Shown here: one piece after another, positions 31,081 to 43,200 of the stretch | Layout of the letters: the number at the start of each line of letters is the position of its first letter | How positions within the stretch are numbered: position 1 is the stretch's first letter | Source of the DNA: Liquidambar formosana | Taxonomy: Eukaryota > Streptophyta > Magnoliopsida > Saxifragales > Altingiaceae | Direction: 5' to 3' | Assembly (NCBI GenBank): GCA_039720395.1 | Contig: CM077831.1 | Location: 13,483,803-13,547,802 of the forward strand | Length of the DNA: 64,000 nt | Notes under the pieces: model-generated | Databases searched by the model: none | Told to the model about the DNA's origin: nothing | The model's input: only the letters and a program-made list of their open reading frames with translations | Translations under genes and position numbers: made by a program

Positions 31081-34000
31081 TTACACATAATACTTCTTCA
31101 ATTGATCCAAATTGGTAGGACGAGCGAACTCAATTCCATCTATATCCATGAGGCGAACAACCCCTGCTGGCAATATCTCTTTAATAACATACGGGCCACC
31201 CCAACTTGGCTTGAACTTCCCTCGTGGATCAAAAATTGGAGCTCTGATTTCTTTCAACACCAAATCCCCTGTCTTCAAACCTCGGTCTTTGACATGCTTG
31301 TTGAATGCTCTCGCAACCCTTCGCTGATATCCCTGCACATGATACAAGGCCCTCAATCGCCTTTCATCGAGCAATGCCAGCTCATCATAACAGTTCTTAA
31401 CCCAATCTGCTTCTGCTATCTGACTCTCCATGGCAACCCGTAATGACGGTACCTCCAACTCAATAGGCAAAACAGCCTCCATCCCATACACCAAAGAATA
31501 GGGGGTAGCCCTTGTTGATGATCTCACGGATGTTCTATAGCCCCACAAGGCTAAGGGTAACTTCTCATGCCAATCAGTGTAAGTGTCAGCTGTTTTCTGT
31601 AGTATCTTCTTAACATTCTTGTTGGCGGCCTCCACTGCTCCATTAGTCTGCGGGCGATAAGGGGAGGATAGATGGTGCACTATATTGTATTTCTGCAAAA
31701 GCTCCTTGGTTTCTTTCTGAAAGTGCTGACCATTGTCTGAAATGATCTCATGGGGTACCCCATACCTGTAGATGATGTTGAGCTGTATGAACTGCGCTAC
31801 CTTCTTGGCATTCAAGGTCTTAAAAGATGCTGCCTCTACCCACTTAGTGAAGTAATCGATAGCTACCAAGATGTATTCATGCCCATTGGAGGCTTTTGGC
31901 TTAATCTGCCCAATTATATCTATTCCCCACACTGCAAACGACCAAGGTAACGACATACTTGTCAAAGGCATGGAAGGCAAGTGTTGTCCATTAGCAAAGA
32001 CTTGACATTTGTAACACTTCTTAACATGTGCATGGCAATCTCTCTCCATTGTAGACCAATAGTAACCCAATCTCATGATTTTCTTGGCTAGCATATAACC
32101 ATTCATATGTGGTGCTCCAACTCCTTCATGGATTTCACTAACAAGACGTTCGGCTTCTTCCTCAGTGACACACAACAGATGGACCCCATCGTATGACCTT
32201 CGGTATAGCTTTCCTCCACACGAAACATAGTGACTCGCTAGCCTCCTCAGTGTTCTCCTATCAATGCGGGTTGCTCCTTCAGGATACTCCCTTTCCTCAA
32301 TGAATTTCATGATGTCATAGTACCAAGGATGGCCATCTTTCACTTCTCCTTCTCGAATAGAACAGCAATACACGGGTTTTTCTCTACATTCTATCACCAA
32401 CGATTTTACATTCCCACCATCCGGGATCTCCACCATAGAAGCTAGAGTTGCCAAAGCATCAGCAAATTGGTTCTTATTTCTCGACAAGTAATTGAACTCT
32501 ATTTCCACAAATTCTTTAGTCAAGGCTTCTAAGTATGCATGATACGGCAGCAGCTTTTCATCACGAGTCTTTCACTCTCCCTTTATCTGGCAGATAATTA
32601 GTGCTGAATCTCCGAAAACCTCCAACTCTTTGATCCCCAATTCTAGTGCAGCTTCCAATGCAAGGATGCAAGCTTCATACTCGGCGATGTTGTTGGTTGC
32701 TTCAAACCCTAGCTTAACTGCCAAGGGTGTAAATGCTTCTTCAGGTGAGACTAGTAGAACTCCTACCCCATACCCTCTTTTGTTTGCAGCTCCATCGAAG
32801 TATACTTTCCAAACCTTCTTTCCAATCTCCAGGACATCCTCATCGGGGAATTGGTCATTAAATTGTTCTGATGACGCCACAGGGCAGCTAGCCAAGTAAT
32901 CTGCAATGACACTTCCTTTTACTGACTTCTGTGTTACATACTTTATGTCGAATTCATTGAGAAGAATCGACCAACGAGCAGTTCTGTAGGATAAAACCGG
33001 CCTTTCTATCAAGTACTTCAGTGGATCCATACGACTTATCAGGAGAACCTCATACGACATCATGTAGTGACGGAGTTTCTGAGTTGCCCACACCAAAGCC
33101 ACACAAGCCTTCTCTATAGCATTGTACTTCACCTCATAGTCTGTCATCTTCTTGTTTAGGTAATAAATGGCATTCTCCTTTTTCGACCCCTCAAGGTACT
33201 GAGCTAGCATAGCTCCTGTCGCGGTTTTAGTGACCGTCAAGTATAATAATAACGGCTCACCTTGTCGCAGAGGAACTAGAATTGGTGGATTACTCAAATA
33301 CCTCTTAATAGTCTCAAAGGCTTCTTGACATTCGTCGTTCCATACCTTTGGCACACCTTTCTTAAGTAACTTGAAAATCGGCTCACACACCATAGTCAAA
33401 TTAGCAATGAACCTGCTTATGTACTGAATTCTCCCCAAAAACCCTCGAATCTGCTTTTCTGTGCTAGGCGGCTCCATCTCTACAATGGCCTTGATTTTTC
33501 CCGGATCGACCTCAATTCCTCTTTGAGTAATCATGAATCCTAATAGCTTGCCTGCAGTAACGCCAAAGGCGCATTTCTGAGGATTCAACCGCAAGTTGTA
33601 CTTCTTTGCTCGCTCCAGGAACCTTTCCGGTGCCATGAAGTGTCCTTCTCGATCCACGGACTTCACGATCATGTCGTCCACATACACTTCCACCTCCTTG
33701 TGGATCATGTCATGCAGCAATGTTGTAGCAACTCTCTGATAGGTAGCCCCGGCATTTCTCAAACCGAACGGCATCACTTTGTAGCAATACGTTCCCCACT
33801 GTGTGATAAAGGCTGTTTTCTCCATATCTTGTGGCGCCATCTTTATCTGATTGTATCCGGAGAACCCATCAATGTGGGGCAAAGGAAAATCATCCTTAGG
33901 GCTTGCTGCATTAAGATCTCGAAAATCCACACACATCCTCACTTTTCCATCCTTTTTGGGTACGGGCACTATATTGGATAACCATTCCGGATACTCTACA

Positions 34001-34410
34001 ACCTGTAGGAACCCTGCGTCTAATTGCTTGGTTACTTCCTCCTTTACCTTCAATGCCCATTCGGGTTTTAACCTCCTCAATTTTTGCTTTACCGGCTTTT
34101 TAAGGGGATTGGTGGGGATGAAGTGCTGCACAATGTCAGGATCTATGCCGGGCATGTCTTCATAAAACCATGCAAAGGCCGTTATGTTGGCCTTTAAGAG
34201 GGCTATCAGCTTTTCTTTTTCAAGTGGTGAAAGGGTTATCCCAATTTTAATTATCTTTGGCAATTCATTTGTCCCTAAATTGATTGATTCCAATTCATCC
34301 ATGTTAGGTTCGGTGACACCCCTTTTCCTTCGCTCGACGAGCTCCGGCGGACGTCATTCCTAGGATCTATATCCATGCCATAAATATCCATAGAAGAGAG
34401 AAAAGAAACA
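31081..34410 (-). pseudogene. pol: pol of E1: RT, RNase H, second RNase H, integrase
   Basis: Reading down from 34410: the frame of MDIYGMDIDPRND breaks by one base near 34340, then resumes as MDELESINLG (34302). RT has VRMCVDFRDLNAA and the YVDD motif, but 48 nt between HID and GFSG are deleted, including the LLSFMD strand kept in E2. An RT-linked Ty3-type RNase H region follows, then a second, archaeal-type RNase H (VYFDGAANKRG, AEYEACILALEAAL), a Tat-lineage hallmark. A TGA at 32572-32574 replaces TGG. Integrase (32523-31081) has the HHCC finger (HEGVGAPHMNGY, CYKCQ) and the D-D-E core (GIDIIG, ISDNGQHF, NGAVEAANK). There is no chromodomain. The stop is TAA at 31081-31083. Confidence 0.9.
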
Positions 34411-34589
34411 CTGCAAGCAAACAATGTATAAAAGAAACACACTTCATTAAAGGAACAAACAAAAAGACACAAACTTGAAAAGGAAACAAAATTTGGTGCC
34501 ACAACTATGAAACGACTCCTAACTCCACAAAGTGGGATAGGCGGACACACTTTATTGAAAGCAGGAAAGACTCTAACTAAGGAACCTAC
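34411..34589 (-). other. Likely intron between protease and pol in E1 (179 nt)
   Basis: On the minus strand the donor GTAGGTTCC starts at 34589, inside the codon before the gag-protease stop, and the acceptor TTGCTTGCAG ends at 34411. Removing it joins the two frames in phase (DSS-F-VSFLSS). E2 has an equivalent at 57955-58123. A spliced intron at this place is described for Ogre elements. Confidence 0.65.
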
Positions 34590-37500
34590 AAGCTACTATC
34601 GGGCAGGTCATGATTTTCCTGTTCAAGGATCTCTGCAATGGCTCCATCTTCTAGGTACCAATTACGAAGTGGCATGGTTGCATGGTGAATTGACGAATCT
34701 TGGCAATCTTCTGTTGCTGACTCCCCTATAGTAAGAACCATATCTTGGAACATGGTGACCATAGCATTGGTATCCACATGCTCTACCCAGTCTTCTTTCT
34801 TCTTTCCCATAGAATTGTACCAACTTGTCAAGCTTCGAGGATTCGGCCCATCTGTAAAGTACTTGTCACAAAAATCTTTGTCTGTCAGTGCTGGATCGAA
34901 ACTTAGGTAAAAAGTGCAATGGTGTGACGGCTCTTCCTCTTGTACACATTCAAACCCCATGGTAAGGACCATGTCTTGGAACAGAGTACCCATGGTTTCA
35001 GAATCCATGTGCTCTACCCAATCTTCTTCTTCCTTCTCCCAATAATTGTCATTGATGGCTTCATCATCCACCATTTCAGCGGTGATTGGATACCACTCGG
35101 TGAAGAAAATCTCAAATCCTGGGATTCTGATCTTGGTTGTTGGATTGAACATAGGCTCTGGGAACCCACAGTACAGGAAGTCATCCCCCTCCTTGATAAA
35201 ATAGCCATTCAGAGTCGGCCTGTATGGTGAAATCTTAAAGTTTGGCACCCTTCCTTCGGCTCTAGCTTTTCCTTTCTCCTTATTCCTCCTTGTCATTTCT
35301 GCATAGTCATTCTTAGTGGGCTCATATCCTAACCCAAAAGTGTAGGAAACAACCCGGCTTTGAATAGAATGAGGGAGTCCTTGTTGGCGACGCCCTAGCC
35401 CCATACCTGGGAAGAAATTCATTTTCCGCATTATCTCACCAACATGTAAATTACCATGGGGACAATAGTTAAGGGGTATCAATTCTTCCTTTTCTAACTC
35501 CTTTTCAATGCATTACACATACTCAAACCCCGACAAGGGTATCTCAACTGATTCTGGTTTTATTTCACATATGGGTACACCTGCCATTTTCAAATCATAG
35601 TCCCCTTGAAGTGTAACGATGGCTCCCTCATGTAGGAACTTTACCTTTTGATGCAATGATGATGGTACAGCCCCAGCAGGATGAATCCAAGGCCTTCCCA
35701 ATAACAGATTAAAGCATGACGGCACATCCAAGACTTGAAACTCCACTCTGAACTCCGTGGGTCCCATGATTAAAGGTAAAGTGACCACCCCAATTACTTC
35801 TCTACGGGTATTATCATATGCCCTCACTGTCTGCCCAGATGGAGTGAAATCAGTGGGCCCCAAGCCTAAAACAGTTGCAGTTCTCAAGGGACATACATTC
35901 AACGTGGAACCATTATCAATCAAGACCGTAGGAACTCTCTTCCCCATGGTATCAATAGTTATATGCAAGGCTTGGGAGTGGCTTGGCCCACTCTTAGGTA
36001 AGTCCGCCTCTGTGAACACTAAGTGGAATTCTTCGGAGCAGGGTTTACTAGATTCACCAATCCCTCAGGGGACAAATCAACCGGAACCTGTATCTGATTT
36101 AACAACTTCAGCACTGTCTGTCTGTGTTTGTGGGAGGCCATAAGCAAGCCCTATATGGTGATATTGGCATTGGTCTTCTTCAACTGTTGGAGTACTTCAT
36201 CCTCTTCTTCTTGCACATCAAGGCGCTTATCTAACTCACCTAGTGGATTATCAGATTCCAAGTGCGGAGGCTTAAAATGGCGGCCCCCCCTTGTCATGTG
36301 GTCTACTTCTTCATCACTAGCCTATATGTCATCAATTTCATTTGTGTCACCCATTAGGTCATCCCATTCAATCATGTCAATGTCCTCCATCTGCACTTCT
36401 TCAGGTATATCATCCCAACCAGTGGGAATTATGGGCTCACTTGGCAATGGATCAGGATAAAGCACATAGTAATCAAATTTCCCCGAAGGTTCTCCCAATA
36501 ACCCCACTTGAGGGTTTCCTGCTTCATATCTTTCTTTCAACTGCTGTTGGATGGACTTCTTTGGCAATTGCAGGGTCTTTTGATCAATGAGGTCTTGAAC
36601 GACCTTTCTCAACATAGCACAGTCCTTAGTGTCATGGCCGGGTATACCATGGTATTGGCAATATTGATGGGGTGTTTGGGGTCTTGGCTTTGGAGGGTGA
36701 GGTATGATAAGGCCTTGGTTACAGCATTGGTGAAAGGCTTGGGTCAAGGACATGGGTAATGGAGTGTGTTGTCTTATGGGTAGGCAAGGTCGAGATGGGT
36801 CGGCTTCAATGGCATTTATGGAGTTGGATGAATTATGAGAGGGAAGTGGATTTTGGGTGACATTTGGGCGATTTGGTGGAGTTGGTGGTGAGATGATTTG
36901 CTTGTCAAGTAAGTCTTGGATCTCATGCCTAAGGCGATAGCAATGGTTGGTTGAGTGGCCTTTGGCTTGGTGGAATTTGCAGTATTCATTCTCATTGTAG
37001 CTCTTGGGCAATGGGTTTGGTGGTGGTCTTGGGTCGAGAGGTTTCAACAGGCCTCGGCTTTTTAGCTTTTCAAGTACTTTCTCAAGTGGCATATACAGCT
37101 CGGTGAATTGGCGAGGTGGGTTGGTGTCATTTAGGGAGATAGGTTGAATGGGTTGGGCTATGGCATTGACCTCGGCATTGTTTTTCCCAGCAAAGTTCGG
37201 CTTGCGGCTCTTTTGGACTTCTTCCGTCTTGATCGATCCATCAGCTATGTCATCCTCAACTTGTGTACCTGCTCCGATAAGAGCCTTGAAATTAGGGAAG
37301 TAGTGAGCAAAGAGGTGCTTGTGATACATCGGCCATAGGTTCTTAACCACCAACTGAATCTGATCTTCCTCATTTGGTCTATCCGCCATTTTCGAGGCCT
37401 TTTGCCTCCACCTTGTAATAAAAGCAGAGAAAGTCTCATTGGCCCCTTGTTTTGTAGTCTCTAGGTCCCTTCTTGTGACATCCACCTCAGTGTTGTACTT

Positions 37501-38151
37501 GTAGTGCTCTGAAAACTCATTACATATGTCCTCCCAAGTCCGGGTTCTATTCTCATCCAAGGCTAGGAACCATTTTAAGGCGGAAGTGGCTAGGGTTTCA
37601 TGGAACATTTGGGCCAAGAGTTCATCTGTCGCTCCTCGAGGGTGCATAGCTCGTACATACATCTTCAAATGGGTCTTAGGGTAACCCATTCCATTAAACT
37701 TTTCTAATTCGGGCATCTTGAATTGTAGTGGAATACGAGCTTGAGGAAACAAAGATAGGGTACGTACATCCACCATGTCATCTGTCCTACGGATTCCCTT
37801 TATAGTTCTCTCCAAGGCTTCTACCTTGCTAGCCAACACAGAGTCTGTATCTGAGGTCTTCCCCTTACTTCCCCCTTCTAGGTTAAAAACTTCAGGTGAT
37901 TCATTCCCTTTGGGCTGAGTGCTTCCCCCATCATTGGTCTTAGTGCCTTCTCCAGACTAGGTCCCATTTTCGGTGTTATCCCCCGGGGTACGGTCATTAT
38001 TCTGTTCGGGTTCGGACATCTTATGTTGGATATCTTGGGCCATTTTCAATGCTCTCTCGGATACATCAGTGGTGTAATCAAGTTTGGTCATGATAGCCTT
38101 CAAACAAGTCTCAACATCAAAACCCCCTTCACTAGTTGCTTCATCGGCCAT
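34590..38151 (-). pseudogene. gag: gag-protease of E1
   Basis: The first ATG (MADEATSEGG) at 38151 is conserved in E2. The gag core has MPELEKFNGMG, HLKMYVRAMHPRGA and KWFLALDENRTRTWEDI. Two zinc-finger-like CxxH...C motifs follow (CKFHQAKGHSTNHC, CQYHGIPGHDTKDC). The aspartic protease centre is VLIDNGSTLNVCP. The last 300 residues (FFPGMGLGRRQQG...) are a region typical of Tat elements. Lesions are TAG at 37957 (CAG in the duplicate at 47061), TAG at 36322, a frameshift near 36030 and TAA at 35513. Confidence 0.85.
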
Positions 38152-38643
38152 ATTTGACTGGTTGGTGGAATCAATCTTCACTAAGCGCCCTTGCTAGTCG
38201 CGGATCCAAGCCAGTACGTCCTCTCACTCCTCTAAGAAAGGGAACAATCAGTCTCTCATCCTAAGGGTATGTCCTAGGCTTCCATATTTGTCTCAATGAC
38301 TTCACATCATGTATACTCAATTAGTCCCTTTTAATCCAATCACCTTTGCAAGGGTCATGGGCGAAAGGTACGTATTAAGGATATAGGGTGCAAAGGTCCT
38401 CTATTAATTTTTCCATTAAGCACATCACAAACACGGTCATGATATCATTACAAACAATGTGGGTGCATAAGGGTGAAACCATAGTGTCCTACAAGTCTGT
38501 CTATATGGACTAATGATAAGGGTAGGCTGGGGTCCTTCACTTGCTTGAGCAATCTTTATACCTAACCACATGTGGCATCAGGAACGCCGCGTGGGTCCAG
38601 CAGTACGTGATTAACTCATTTAATATACCCAAGGGTACTTGGC
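38152..38643 (-). other. E1 leader, gag-proximal part
   Basis: This is untranslated leader sequence between gag and the copia insertion. A frame related to gag's continues upstream of the ATG (E2: LAWIRNQQGR) but has a TAG here. The leader resumes at 49400. The copia target duplication TTGGC is at 38639-38643. Confidence 0.65.
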
Positions 38644-40295
38644 TGTTGGGAATCGAACAAGAGGGAAAAATACAAAGTGCGGAATATAAAAATTTTTCCT
38701 ACGATTCCACAGCCCATGAATCTAACTATGCATAACACAAAAACAAACCCTAACTGGTTAGAACACTTACAGAATTTTTGTCTTCTCCTTTTTGCTCCAA
38801 GCTTTGATTCCGGACAGCGGTGAATGAGCAGCCCAAGTGTGCTGCCTCCAACGGTATCCACACCTAGCTAGAGCTTCATGTCCTTTCTTTCTTCTTCCTT
38901 GTTGTTGCTAGAGGTGGAGAAGAGAGAGAGAGAGAGAAGAGAGCCTCCAAGGGGCTGGACGGCTAGGGTTTATTGTGCAAGCCTCTTATGCCATGTCACA
39001 CATAAGTGTGACTTATATAGGCAGCCCACTAAAGGGGGCTGGCCATGGGGAAGAAACCCTAATAGGGTTATGTGTAATTACTCTTAATTGCACATTAACC
39101 CCTATTATTTGTATCAAATACAAATAGGCCTATAAAGAACTATTCTTTATTCACTAAAACCCTTTCTCTCATAGACTTTAAAGCCCTTCTTGCATGATCA
39201 GTGTGTGACCCATTGGGTTCACATCATTAAGTAGTAGGAATAGCACAAGGTGTGCACAATGGAACTCTTTCCATTTAGGGTCTAATTGGAACTCCTTCCA
39301 ATTCCCTAATTGATTATAACTCACTTATATCAATTAGGGCTTCTACTAACCATGAGTAACACCTAGCATATGGCTCATGGTGTGGTCCTTAATGAGGTGA
39401 ATAGTCATTTACAAAGAACCCTTCTGTTATAGTTTATAGGTTACAATTGCATCCTTCCTTCAACACAATGTCTCCAATTAAACTAATAGGACATGGAAGT
39501 CTGTCAAGTCCCTAGTTCAATTACTTTATACTCATTCATAGATATCAACTCATTGATGAACTCATGAAACTCTTTTCATATTCATCCTACCATGGCCATG
39601 GATTTAATGAGTTATATTATGAATGCTATATGAGACATTCTCTCTCTTTTTCCTGAGAGTGATGGATCCCTTGTTGATTACTCACATGCCTTCATACACA
39701 TAGCAGTAGGGCCAATGAACACCTTTGCAGACCCCTGAATAGGATCTGCACTTAGTGTTATCAAACTTATAAAGCTACATGCATAAGACAACTATGGTGT
39801 CTCAGGTCTAAGGATTACTTGTACCACTATAACAATGAGAAACTGATTGACAGGCAGGAAAAACTCCATTCAGTTTATCTCATATCTTTGGTCACATTCA
39901 GTGTACCTATTCTCGTAATAGGCACCCACTTGTTGGTTGTAGTGTCTCCACACAAATAGCTTGAGACTAGCTATCCTCCTATAGAGTCAACCTAACAAGT
40001 GCTAGTCCTATGGTTCATAACTGTCCATCATAGTGAACCTTCAACTAGGAATGCTTTAGGAGTTTAGTACAGAGATATATCTATAGTCTCAAAATTACAA
40101 CTCTTTGTAATTCCATATTCTCAACTCTAACTCCATGGACATATTATGTAAATATAAATGATGCATATAAACATAATAGAATAAGCCCTTTTATTAAATC
40201 AATAATAAATGTGACATACATAAATGAAATCAAATGATTGTTCCTAATCCCTAAACAATCATCTCTATGATTGGCTCTAGGGCATAATCCTAACA
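38644..40295 (-). mobile_element. 3' LTR of a Ty1/copia element inserted in E1's leader
   Basis: The 1,652-bp LTR runs TGTTGGGAATCG...ATCCTAACA on the plus strand. Its inner neighbour, read on the minus strand, is AAGTGGGAGAT, a standard copia polypurine tract (40296-40306). The outer flank is TTGGC. It contains a (GA)n run near 38924. Short reading frames inside it are LTR sequence. Confidence 0.9.
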
Positions 40296-43200
40296 ATCTC
40301 CCACTTGCACTAAAGCCAATCGACCATGTATCGCATACCTATCTTCTCAAGATGTTGGTCTTAGACATAACAAATTATGTTTTAAAGCTTTAGTCAGTAG
40401 GTCTACAAAAACTTATGTAGATAATATCTTCTGTAATGTATCTATTACCTCTTCCAATGATTCCTCTAATCACTTGGAATTGTCGCTCTATGAGTTTGGA
40501 CTTTTGATGAGACCGTGATTCCTATACTTGAGCTATAGACCCATTGTTGTCACAAAACAAGGTGTGGGCAACTCAATGGAAGGAACAACTCTAAGTTCTA
40601 AATGAACTTATAGATCCAAACAGTCTCCTAGACAATGCGACAATTAATTCACCCTCAATAATGGAATCCACTGTATCTTTCATACAGTTCTTCCATTAAG
40701 TATTTCACCAACTAAAGTGAATATAAAATATACCCCATATGGATTATATCCAAATCCATATACCCATCTACTATGAGTTTACAATTTCCATATACAATCC
40801 AATATTCCAAATTTGAATTGATTGATAACTATTTGTAACAATTACAACATAATAGATATCAGGTTCAATACATAGTGTAAAATAAGGCTTCTTAACACTT
40901 TAAGAATCTTACTTGTGTTATCCTAGGGCACATGCCCTTGAATAATGAATTCTTATCTGAAGTAAATCAGACCTCCCTTAGAATTCTCCATGTTGAACTC
41001 CTTCAACATTTCAACTATGTTTGATGATTTGGAGATACTTAGCAATCTATATGATCTATCTCTATAGATCTTATTGGATGCTTCTGCCAAATCTTTCATG
41101 AATTAGTTTTTCTCCAAAAACTAAAACTTTACATTAGATAACATTCATATGTCATTCATAATGATTATGATGTCATCTATACTTAGGATAAAGAAAAATG
41201 ATCGCACTCCCACTAACCTTTTATACACTCATGGTCCATCTATACAATGAGAGAAATCAAACAATTTGATTACCTTAACTTTATAGATGTTCTAATTATG
41301 AGAACCTTGTAGTCTATTAATAGACTTCTATAATTTACACACTTTTATGGTTTTTCACCATTTGATATAACATCTTTATATCCTTTTTGACATATCTTAT
41401 ATTCAAAATGTGTGTTTATAGATAACAAGATCCAAATGGATTTCAGCATAACTATTATCAAACAAGTTTCTTTATAGACAACTTTTTGCCTATGTTGAAA
41501 ACATTCTTAAATAGCCAAGCCTTTTAGGTCTCTACCTATCCATATTGGATTTAATGACTCTTAGTCATTTCTCGAGTTGATGTGAAACATCGTCTAGTCA
41601 TAATCAAAAGGATTATCTTGGTGATCTTTATCACCAAAGAACAATTCTTTCACATTATAATGGAGATACAATATCTCTCTTATGTTAAAGAAATATCCAA
41701 TTTGATCTATGAAAAGAATGTGGTGTAATTAAAGGTTTTGCCTCAATAGGGGCAAGGGTTGGATCTTTGTTGGTTTGTGGCTTTACAAACAATTCTGTAA
41801 ATTCTATCTACTTTTGCATCTTTCTTGAATGAACTCTTTCTCAAGAAAATCCAGCAATCATCCTAATGGACAACTTTTGTTCATTAGAGTAATAGAAATA
41901 CTATCCCAACCACTTTTAGGATATACCACAATTCAACACTTGCTTGACCTTATTTCCAGATTGTCTACATTATGTTTCCAGACAAACGTAGCACAAGCCC
42001 AAGCCTTAACTTCTTTAAGTTGGGTTTCTTCCCATATCATATCTGATATAATTGGGACAAAACTGGAGTGAACCCTAAATTATCAATATGTAGCAATTTT
42101 AAGGTATATCCTAGATGGATACATTAGTAAAACTCATCATGGATCAAACCATATCTTAATAGGGTTCAATTTGTTCTCTTAGATTCACCATTGAGCTATG
42201 GTATTCTAAGATGAGTCTACTGTAATTGAATGCATGCTCTACATGACTGTATACATCACAATGTATAGTCAAATTATAAATGTAACTCATTTACTTCACC
42301 AAGTAAAAGATGGGTTTGGTCATCTCATAACCAAGTCATAATCGTTACATTTAAATGAGAGTCTCTACATCTCTTGTATTCTCGGAATACGTTGCATTCG
42401 CTCTAATTAGTCATTTAAATTCGGAAATCAAATTTCTAGAATGTCTTAAATGACTTAGTTAAGAAATAAGTTCCCAAAATTAATCTAGCAACTCTTGCTC
42501 TATTAAAATTTTTAAAGGTAACTTATTATCTACTTAACTTTCTGCTTTGATTTAGATTATACTAGAATCCAAAAACCAAGAAGCAGAACTAACCAACAAT
42601 TTAGTTTAGAGCATGAACCAAAACTTCAAAAGTTTGGTTCTTCTAGGAAGACTGATACTTTATCAAGTTCCCTTTACAATACCTTATATTTACTACAAAA
42701 TAATTATATTTCTTTGTCTTTGACTTTTCAAGACTTGCTTTCCTCTATGCTTCCATTTTAAATCACATCTAGCTTCTCAAGCTATTCTATGTGATTAATC
42801 ATTTTTCAAAAGAATGATTATTAATAAACAACTTTTATTACATCCTAGTCCAGAAGAAGTCCTTTATAACTACTATCCTTTATAGTATTATTTTACTCAC
42901 TATACAACCTTTGTATGTGATGTAGGATATCAAAGGCACTTGCATTGACTAATTTTGCTTCTGAAGCTCATTAGTCATAAATACTATCATATAGCAACAA
43001 GATGCCAATTGCGCATAGTGTCTTTTTCTTCTTAGGATGTTTTATGGAGGGCCTTTAATAAAAGGCCTAATAGCATATAAACAATCTTTTGAAATTGAGA
43101 ACAATTCTCAATTTCCTAAGTCAATCAAAGAAATCGGGTTTAGTCAAACCATCAATATCCTATATTAGGAAATAGGGGTTTTGAGGTGAGTAATTAGGTA

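Noticed and set aside
38541..39087. Small frames that are identical at 47645-48191
   Set aside because: Their identity comes from the DNA duplication. They are copia LTR and E1 leader sequence, not genes.
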